Assembly: GCA_016714445.1 (NCBI GenBank)
Contig: JADJNF010000006.1
Span: 1-10,530 of the forward strand
Origin: Saprospiraceae bacterium
GTDB taxonomy: Bacteria; Bacteroidota; Bacteroidia; Chitinophagales; Saprospiraceae
Length of the DNA stretch: 10,530 nt
Reading direction: 5' to 3'
In this document: piece after piece, positions 1-4,628 of the stretch
Layout of the letters: the number at the start of each line of letters is the position of its first letter
How positions within the stretch are numbered: the first letter of the stretch is position 1
Program-made: the position numbers and the translations under genes
The notes under the pieces: generated by a model
Seen by the model: the letters and a program-made list of their open reading frames with translations, nothing else
What the model was told of the DNA's origin: nothing
Databases searched by the model: none

Positions 1-59
1 CCTTCAGATTCAGATTAACTGCAACCGGATGTCTTTCTGAGCCAACTCATCCAATTACA

Positions 60-510
60 GTCAATGGACGTCCAACAGTGTCTATTACAAGCAACAATGT
101 TTGTATTGGCGGAACAACTCAATTGTCTCATCTTCAGGAAGTACATGGGCAAGTAGTAATAATTTAATAGCCACGGTTTCTAACAGTGGTTTGGTGACAG
201 GGGTAGCAACAGGGTCTGCGACATTTACATTCACCCTGACAGGCGGATGTACATCATTGCCAACAGAACCTATTTCTGTAAATCCTGCACCAACTGCTTC
301 AATTTCTGGACCTACTATTGTTTGTATAGGTGGAACAACTACTTTATCTCCATCGACAGGTGGTACTTGGTCAAGCAGTAACCCATCGGTTGCAACTGTG
401 ACAAACACAGGAATTGTAACTGGTATTGCGCCAGGAACTGTAAACTTTACATTTGTAGAGACGGCATCAGGTTGTGCTTCTACAGCAGCTACGCCTGATC
501 TGACTATCAC
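60..510 (+). repeat. Two tandem Big_2-like units, about 73-77 residues each
   Basis: Unit 1 starts at about 60 (VNGRPTVSITSNNVCIGG) and unit 2 at about 278 (VNPAPTASISGPTIVCIGG). They are 218 bases apart, which becomes 219 (73 codons) if the base missing near 129 is restored. Both units carry VCIGGTT, W(A/S)SSN, ATV(S/T)N(S/T)G(L/I)VTG and a late GC motif. Bases 1-59 are the tail of a preceding unit (ATGC, then PITVN), so the series extends upstream of the window. Confidence 0.75.
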
Positions 511-550
511 ACAGTGTTTTAATCCGGACTTTAATGCAACTTTTCTTTAA
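101..550 (+). CDS. Gene 1 fragment: Big_2-like Ig repeats
   Basis: This is an internal piece of gene 1 and the apparent start is not a real one. The true frame here begins near 131; before that, 3-128 reads in another frame and gives the upstream part of the same domain (FRLTATGCLSEP, then SNNVCIGGTTQLS). The protein contains two Ig-like units of the bacterial group 2 type, with the signatures TWASSNNLIATVSNSGLVTG and WSSSNPSVATVTNTGIVTG. Each unit carries a Cys in VCIGGTT and another in a late GC motif, a spacing that would allow one disulfide per unit in an exported protein. The fragment runs into QCFNPDFNATF, the start of the next module, and closes at a TAA at 548-550. That stop looks false, because the protein continues in another frame from 546 as FNVTVPGDVDSNDNVSSG. 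Confidence 0.72.
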   Translation: MYWRNNSIVSSSGSTWASSNNLIATVSNSGLVTGVATGSATFTFTLTGGCTSLPTEPISVNPAPTASISGPTIVCIGGTTTLSPSTGGTWSSSNPSVATVTNTGIVTGIAPGTVNFTFVETASGCASTAATPDLTITQCFNPDFNATFL

Positions 551-882
551 TGTTACTGTTCCGGGTGATGTGGACTCCAACGACAATGTGTCATCTGGGA
601 CTACTTATGGACCAACACCCGTTCTGGTTTCTAATCCATCGGAAGTATTCAAACTATAGTAATGAACTCGAAATGGTACTTAACGTTTGTGGCCAACCTA
701 CCTGTGGTGTTTATGTGTATAATGTTCCGGTTTGTGTTCCACCTTTGGTTTCAGGTTGTCCTACATCAGAGTTAACAATAACTGTTGCAGATCACCTGAA
801 TCCGGTCAAACGCCCTGTTGCCAATGTGACTTTGCCACTACTCCAGATTAACACGGCAGTTATTACTCACTTTAGCCAATGA
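550..882 (+). CDS. Gene 1 fragment: end of the 'CxNPDF' module
   Basis: Only the middle of this open frame is genuine coding sequence. From about 706 to 826 it reads CGVYVYNVPVCVPPL, SGCPTSELTITVADHL and KRPVANV, which closes the module that began at 515. The codons from 550 to about 700 are out of frame: there the protein is carried first by the frame of 546 (VTVPGDVDSNDNVSSGTTYG) and then by the frame of 641 (SIQTIVMNS, TFVANLP). After about 826 the protein moves to other frames (DFATTPD, then NTAVIT, then LANDGCAVVTGCG). The equivalent module in gene 2 (8010-8274) has the same order: CYNPDF, a (G)xVxxND motif, GTYTF, Y(V/S)(Y/F)(N/V)VPVC and a closing ITV. Confidence 0.4.
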   Translation: MLLFRVMWTPTTMCHLGLLMDQHPFWFLIHRKYSNYSNELEMVLNVCGQPTCGVYVYNVPVCVPPLVSGCPTSELTITVADHLNPVKRPVANVTLPLLQINTAVITHFSQ

Positions 883-1640
883 TGGTTGTGCAGTTGTGAC
901 AGGTTGTGGTTTGATGTTACTTCAGTGACCATTAATCATGCCCTTCGCATGGTAGTACCAGTATAAACGGGATTGACAGGTGATATTACTTATACACCTG
1001 ATTTAGGATTTGTTGGTACGGATACCTTACTTATGAAGTTAGTGTCACTTCGGAAATTGTGCGACTGCAAACAAATAATCACAGTCAATGCACCAACGGC
1101 ATTAAACTCTAGATTGCGGCAGATGATTTTGCGGTAACCGCTCATCAGAGCCAGTCGACCGAGATGTCCAAACAAACGATAGTGACCCTGAAGGAGATAT
1201 TCAGACTGTTACTATACAAAATACTACAGTCCTGCAGGTAGATTGGAGCTTGCAGCTGATGGTACTTACACCTTTACCCTGCAGAACAATTCTTGGGTCC
1301 TGTTGAATTTATATATCGAACCATTGATAACAATCCAAGCCTGATACAGCTTACGCAACTCTCCATATATTAGTTGTACCTGACCTGACTATAAAAGTCA
1401 GAATGTACCTGGAAGGTGCCTTGATGAACAATGCCAATGCAATTTACTTCAGATGGTACAGGAAGACCTTTGATGAGAGACAATCTAAGAGTAAGTCCAT
1501 TTGGAGGTACCAGACATATTCCGGATTCAGACCCGTATAGACGGCAACCACTTACATAAATGTAACCAGTAATTTACAAAAGTAACCTGGGCAACAGATC
1601 AGAATTTCTAACCATACCTGATCCTACCACAGTATTTGCT
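827..1640 (+). other. Gene 1 segment with no long open frame: two cadherin-like domains and start of the C-terminal module
   Basis: No frame stays open here, yet the stretch codes throughout when frames are joined. About 827-1085 gives DFATTPD, LANDGCAVVTGCG, PSHGSTSING, LTGDITYTPDLGFVGTDTL, YEVSVTSE and IITVNAPTALNS, a cadherin-like/Big_9-type domain with the usual (Y/F)TP..GFVG.D.L.Y core. About 1113-1378 gives AADDFAVTA, QTNDSDPEGDIQTVTIQNT, LELAADGTYTFT, AEQFLGPVEFIYRTIDNNP and DTAYATLHILVV, a second copy with the NDSDPEGD motif. From 1379 the C-terminal module begins (PDLTIKVRMYLEGALMNN, GRPLMRDNLRVSPFGGTRHI, then TIPDPTTVFAVTG). Around 20 frame changes fall in this stretch and just before it. 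Confidence 0.7.
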
Positions 1641-2141
1641 GTGACGGGTCAGAATGCGATTGTTGATTGGGTATTTGTGGAGCTTAGATCTAAAACCACA
1701 AACACGACTGTATTGGCAACCAGATCAGGTTTATTACAAAGAGATGGTGATGTAGTCGATCTGGATGGTATCAATGGATTAAGATTCCCTGGTATTGCCA
1801 TGGATGATTATTACGTGACCGTGAGACATCACAGACACTTGGGTACCATGACAAAAGTGGCTCAGACACCGAAACAATTGACCACCTTAGTTAACTTTAC
1901 CACAACAGCTTTGAAACGTATGATAAAGGCAAATACCGGGGCCAACGGAAAGGGAAATTACACAGGTATGGGACAAAAAGCAGGAGTTAAGGTAGGTTAT
2001 ATGGCTCTTTGGGCGGGTGATTTTGATAGTAACAGAAAGATCAAGTTTGAGCAACCAAATGACGACTTGAATAGTTTTTTTTTAATGTATTTACCTTCCC
2101 GAATAACCCAACAGGTAATGTCAACTATGACTTTGCCATAG
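1641..2141 (+). CDS. Gene 1 fragment: C-terminal module with first dockerin-like loop
   Basis: The apparent ATG at 1641 is internal; the same frame is open from about 1602 (EFLTIPDPTTVFAV). The protein reads NAIVDWVFVELRSK, LATRSGLLQRDGDVVDLDG, GIAMDDYYVTVRHHRHLG and later GYMALWAGDFDSNRKIKFEQ with PNDDLNSFF. I recall this combination as a C-terminal module of large Bacteroidota surface proteins, but could not search for it. GDFDSNRKIKF resembles the Asp-rich Ca-binding loop of dockerins. The frame is lost in a run of nine T (2075-2083), so the last residues to 2141 (LMYLPSRITQQ) are spurious. The real protein continues in the frame of 2081. Confidence 0.75.
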   Translation: MTGQNAIVDWVFVELRSKTTNTTVLATRSGLLQRDGDVVDLDGINGLRFPGIAMDDYYVTVRHHRHLGTMTKVAQTPKQLTTLVNFTTTALKRMIKANTGANGKGNYTGMGQKAGVKVGYMALWAGDFDSNRKIKFEQPNDDLNSFFLMYLPSRITQQVMSTMTLP

Positions 2142-2209
2142 GATATTTGCCGGGTGATTTTGATATGAATAGTAAAGGAAAGTTTGATAACCCGAATGAC
2201 GATAAAAAC
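2016..2209 (+). repeat. Pair of dockerin-like Ca-binding loops
   Basis: Two 19-residue motifs lie at 2016-2072 (GDFDSNRKIKFEQPNDDLN) and 2153-2209 (GDFDMNSKGKFDNPNDDKN), separated by the T-run frame change. They share GDFD.N.K.KF..PNDD.N. The spacing of acidic and Asn positions fits an EF-hand/dockerin-type calcium loop, which commonly occurs in pairs. Calcium binding is inferred from the pattern alone. Confidence 0.7.
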
Positions 2210-2293
2210 ATGCTGTATCTGCAGGTCTTGTTTTATCCGTTGAATACAGGATATTTGTCAAACTATGACTTTTTAATAGAACAGCTCCCATAA
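2081..2293 (+). CDS. Gene 1 fragment: true C-terminus
   Basis: After the T run the protein continues as FNVFTFPNNPTGNVNYDFAI, GYLPGDFDMNSKGKFDNP and NDDKNMLYLQVLFYPLNTGY, and ends SNYDFLIEQLP at the TAA at 2291-2293. It contains the second dockerin-like loop. There is no start codon of its own, since it is the tail of gene 1. The C-terminus is not a T9SS type A domain (no YPNP-type start or GVY near the end) and I see no type B features either. The smooth ending and the hairpin around the stop suggest this is the genuine end of the gene. Confidence 0.72.
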   Translation, partial: FNVFTFPNNPTGNVNYDFAIGYLPGDFDMNSKGKFDNPNDDKNMLYLQVLFYPLNTGYLSNYDFLIEQLP

Positions 2294-2299
2294 GGGAGC
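2284..2299 (+). terminator. Hairpin around the gene 1 stop codon, weak terminator candidate
   Basis: GCTCCC (2284-2289) and GGGAGC (2294-2299) form a perfect six-base-pair stem with the four-base loop ATAA. The gene 1 stop codon TAA (2291-2293) lies within the loop. There is no T tract directly after the stem; the nearest is TTTTT at 2317-2321, 17 bases further on. This is therefore not a textbook intrinsic terminator, and the hairpin may instead act in 3'-end protection or partial termination. Confidence 0.45.
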
Positions 2300-2408
2300 C
2301 GTTGGTATCGATCTGATTTTTGCTTTGTTTCGGTCACAGGCAGGATCACATCAGGATCGGGATACACCTTTTTTTAAAAGATGTTTTTTGAATAATAAAG
2401 TTAGGATA
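2294..2408 (+). other. Spacer between the two surface-protein genes
   Basis: The spacer is 115 bases, AT-rich in its second half, with T runs at 2369-2375 and 2384-2389. I looked for the Bacteroidota promoter pattern (TAnnTTTG with an upstream TTG) and found only one-mismatch matches near 2315-2327 at unsuitable spacing, so no promoter is called. AGGA at 2403-2406 lies only two bases before the ATG at 2409, too close for a normal ribosome binding site. The A-rich stretch AATAATAAAG before it fits the mostly Shine-Dalgarno-independent initiation of this phylum. A frame is open upstream to a TTG at 2325, but nothing supports starting there. Confidence 0.5.
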
Positions 2409-2477
2409 ATGAAATTCAAAATGTATTCGTGTGCCATATTGTTTGGCTTTATGTTGCTTGCTAATCAAGTACAAGCG
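2409..2477 (+). other. Sec signal peptide of gene 2
   Basis: The N-terminal 23 residues have a short basic start (MKFK), a hydrophobic core (CAILFGFMLLA) and a polar end with a VQA|Q cleavage site, which fits signal peptidase I. A Cys lies in the core (residue 8), but there is no lipobox next to the cleavage site, so a lipoprotein is unlikely. Confidence 0.8.
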
Positions 2478-3209
2478 CAAATTGAAGAAGTAAGCTATCA
2501 GATCAGATATAATAATATTACATGTAGGTGGGATTGTTATATTATCATTGAAGCAGGGTCAGCTGTTTTATCGGGACACAGAGCTCAGGGCAATGCACAA
2601 TATTCAGTTGTTGTTCCCACAGGTAGTACCATTTCTATGGGCCAAAGCTTTATGCCGCTGAATGGAAACGGGTCTTATACTGGTATTGTCCCTTTGGCTT
2701 GGGGACTCTCAAGTTATATACAGGCGCCTATTGTACAGCCCCAAAGTGACTTTGTAAGTGTGACCCCTTTGCTATCGCCAACATCATTTTATAATAATCT
2801 CAGTCCAGGAGATACCATTAAACTCTTCAGTTTAAATATTGGAATACCGGCAGGATTTCAGGATTGCGCGGATGGTGTATATGTATATCGAAATGGAATA
2901 GACCCGGATTCAAGTGCTGAAGGTATGGCTGGAGGTGATTTCAGCAATGGATTTACAATCGGTTCAGCAAATCAATTGTATGTAGGTAATGCTCGCGGAA
3001 ATTATCCGCCAAAACCGGTAATTAGCGCGGTTACATCTTGTTCTGTAGGTGTTGAAGTAGATCTGACTGCTACTACTTCCACTTGTCAGTCTCCTTTAAC
3101 TTATCAATGGTCAGGACCTGCTGGTTATGCGGGAACAACTCAGGATGTAAGGATAGCCCCTGCGACTTTGGCAAATGCTGGCACATATAGCGTCACCGTT
3201 ACTGACTAA
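2409..3209 (+). CDS. Gene 2 N-terminus: signal peptide, unknown domain, Ig-like domain
   Basis: The ATG at 2409 is chosen because it begins a clear signal peptide (MKFKMYSCAILFGFMLLANQ, then VQA|Q); the upstream TTG at 2325 would add 28 residues that hide it. Mature residues to about 200 form an all-beta-looking domain of no family I can name, with EEVSYQIRYNNITCRWDCYI near its start and YVYRNGIDPDSSAEGMAGGD near its end. From about 3009 an Ig-like domain follows (CSVGVEVDLTATTSTC, LTYQWSGPAGYAG, NAGTYSVTVTD). The frame hits TAA at 3207-3209, but the same frame continues at once with FGCTSTTSVATVSKP. A Gln, Tyr, Glu or Lys codon one substitution away would restore a typical 'VTD.FGC' sequence. 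Confidence 0.8.
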   Translation: MKFKMYSCAILFGFMLLANQVQAQIEEVSYQIRYNNITCRWDCYIIIEAGSAVLSGHRAQGNAQYSVVVPTGSTISMGQSFMPLNGNGSYTGIVPLAWGLSSYIQAPIVQPQSDFVSVTPLLSPTSFYNNLSPGDTIKLFSLNIGIPAGFQDCADGVYVYRNGIDPDSSAEGMAGGDFSNGFTIGSANQLYVGNARGNYPPKPVISAVTSCSVGVEVDLTATTSTCQSPLTYQWSGPAGYAGTTQDVRIAPATLANAGTYSVTVTD

Positions 3210-4628
3210 TTTGGTTGTACATCTACAACATCGGTTGCAACTGTTTCAAAACCTGTAGGAGGATTGGATCAGCAAGGTTGTGCAGGTATATCTGCTACAC
3301 TTACAGGTACTGAACCTACCAGCGGGCAATGGTCAGAAATGCCATCCAACCCAATCGGAGCCATTTTAAGCAGTACTACCAATGGTATTGCTACAGCCGA
3401 TTTTGAAAATACAGCTTCCGGCAATTATAAATATATCCATACAGTAGGTGTTTGTTCTGATACGGTCAATGTAAATGTTATACTTCCTGATGCCGGTCCT
3501 GATCCACAGCCTGTAGGTTGTTTCAGTTCAGGCACAGCAACTATGGCGGCAACAGGAACCGGAGGAACATGGACTGTAGGCAATGCCAGTGCTGGAACAG
3601 CAATCATAGCAGATCCCAATAACCCATCCACCACTATTTCCGGGTTCAGTACCATGGGTACTTATTTCCTGGAGTGGACCGTTGGAGGATGTACGGATGT
3701 TGCTCAAATACAGGTGGGAGACAATTGTGCCTGTACTATTTTGAATAATTCATTATCATCGGTATCGCCATCTATATATTGTGGTACAAGTGGAAATATA
3801 AATCTGAATGGTGGTGCTGCTTCACCTTCCGGGGGTGCTTATACGTGGCAATACAGTATCAATGGAGGTGCCTATGCTGATGCTTCCGGTATAAACAATC
3901 AGGAAGATTATCAGACGCCGGTTTTAGGTCTTGGTGCTCACCGATACAGAAGAATTTATTTTATAGCCGGTGACCCCGTATGTCTTGATACCAGTAACAT
4001 TGTCTTATTTAATGTTAATGCCATACCAAGTACACCTGCCGGACTTACAGCGACACCCAATCCAGTTTGTATGGGTAATAGTGTTTCTTTACAAGTGACC
4101 AATAATCCGGGTGCCACATATACCTGGTCGGCTTCATCGCCCGATGCCGGCCTTGTCTCAGTTGCTACCAATACTACTTCAATGATACCGGTTACTTCTG
4201 GTGTCTATAATATACAGGTGATTCAAACGGTTAATGGTTGTGCTTCATCTCCTGCAAATGTAAGTGTTACAGTTAATCCTGTTCCGCCAACACCAACGGC
4301 TTTATCTGTAAGTCCAACAAACCCATCTATTTGTGGAGGTAGTAACGGGTCCATTTCGTTTAGTGGATTACTTCCTAATACACCTTTTACCTTAAATTAT
4401 ATTAAAAATGGATTTGCCTTGTTTGCAAATATTACATCCAATGGCAGTGGTATTGCTACTTTGAACGGGCAATCAGCTGGTAATTATTCCAATTTCAGCC
4501 TGACAAATTCTGTGGGTTGTTCTTCAGGTATATATTCAGGACCTATTGTTTTGGTGATCCGGATGCTCCAGCTGCACCTGAAGGACTTGCAGCTGATCCT
4601 AATCCCACTTGTGCATCTATTGTGGTAA
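3210..4628 (+). CDS. Gene 2 middle part 1: PKD/Ig-like domains and repeat 1
   Basis: This continues the frame of the N-terminal piece directly after the TAA at 3207 and has no start of its own. About 3264-3480 is a domain with QQGCAGISATLTGTEPTSGQ and GNYKYIHTVGVCSDTVNVNV. About 3490-3730 is a second, with DAGPDPQPVGC, GTGGTWTVGN and YFLEWTVGGCTD, of the PKD-like kind common in Bacteroidota surface proteins. About 3731-4031 is a third, with SPSIYCGTSGNINLNGG and YTWQYSINGG. Repeat 1 of the large array starts at 4032 (TPAGLTATPNPVC) and runs to about 4553. Near 4550 one base appears lost: GIYSGPIVL reads into noise (VIRMLQLHL), while the neighbouring frame gives the expected DPDAPAAPEGL. The stop at 4626-4628 is therefore false. 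Confidence 0.78.
   Translation, partial: FGCTSTTSVATVSKPVGGLDQQGCAGISATLTGTEPTSGQWSEMPSNPIGAILSSTTNGIATADFENTASGNYKYIHTVGVCSDTVNVNVILPDAGPDPQPVGCFSSGTATMAATGTGGTWTVGNASAGTAIIADPNNPSTTISGFSTMGTYFLEWTVGGCTDVAQIQVGDNCACTILNNSLSSVSPSIYCGTSGNINLNGGAASPSGGAYTWQYSINGGAYADASGINNQEDYQTPVLGLGAHRYRRIYFIAGDPVCLDTSNIVLFNVNAIPSTPAGLTATPNPVCMGNSVSLQVTNNPGATYTWSASSPDAGLVSVATNTTSMIPVTSGVYNIQVIQTVNGCASSPANVSVTVNPVPPTPTALSVSPTNPSICGGSNGSISFSGLLPNTPFTLNYIKNGFALFANITSNGSGIATLNGQSAGNYSNFSLTNSVGCSSGIYSGPIVLVIRMLQLHLKDLQLILIPLVHLLW

Larger units (their letters stand above)
1..2293 (+). pseudogene. Gene 1: 3' part of a large multidomain surface protein, frame-disrupted
   Basis: This is the end of a gene whose start lies before the window. 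Read across frames, the product has the tail of one Big_2-like repeat, two such repeats (about 60-510), a 'CxNPDF' module (515-784), two cadherin-like domains (about 785-1378) and a C-terminal module (1379-2293) ending FLIEQLP at a TAA at 2291-2293. No enzyme motif is visible, so a structural or adhesive surface role is inferred. I trace frame changes near 129, 545, 640, 703, 826, 849, 870, 912, 941, 972, 1030, 1053, 1075, 1112, 1149, 1230, 1280, 1340, 1445, 1540, 1580, 1601 and 2080; most are single-base losses. Recognisable protein continues on both sides of each, so the locus may be intact in the organism and only appear broken here. The next gene starts 115 bases downstream in the same direction. 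Confidence 0.8.

Noticed and set aside
85..510. Antisense open frame of 141 residues
   Set aside because: It lies opposite the Big_2-like repeats, whose motifs are clear on the + strand. Repetitive, stop-poor composition keeps the reverse frame open, and its protein shows no domain.
990..1175. Antisense 61-residue open frame within the disrupted part of gene 1
   Set aside because: The + strand here reads as cadherin-like domain once frames are joined; nothing supports a gene on the other strand.
2325..2408. Upstream TTG start for gene 2
   Set aside because: It would put 28 mixed residues before the signal peptide and bury it. The ATG at 2409 gives a normal signal sequence.
3207..3209. Reassigned TAA codon
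   Set aside because: TAA terminates gene 1 at 2291 in a natural position, and no other in-frame TAA recurs along the true frames of gene 2.
4517..4628. Programmed ribosomal frameshift between pieces of gene 2
   Set aside because: The base losses near 4550, 7012 and 10138 lack slippery heptamers and a consistent downstream structure, and a functional protein would need several independent shifts. Single-base miscalls explain them more simply.
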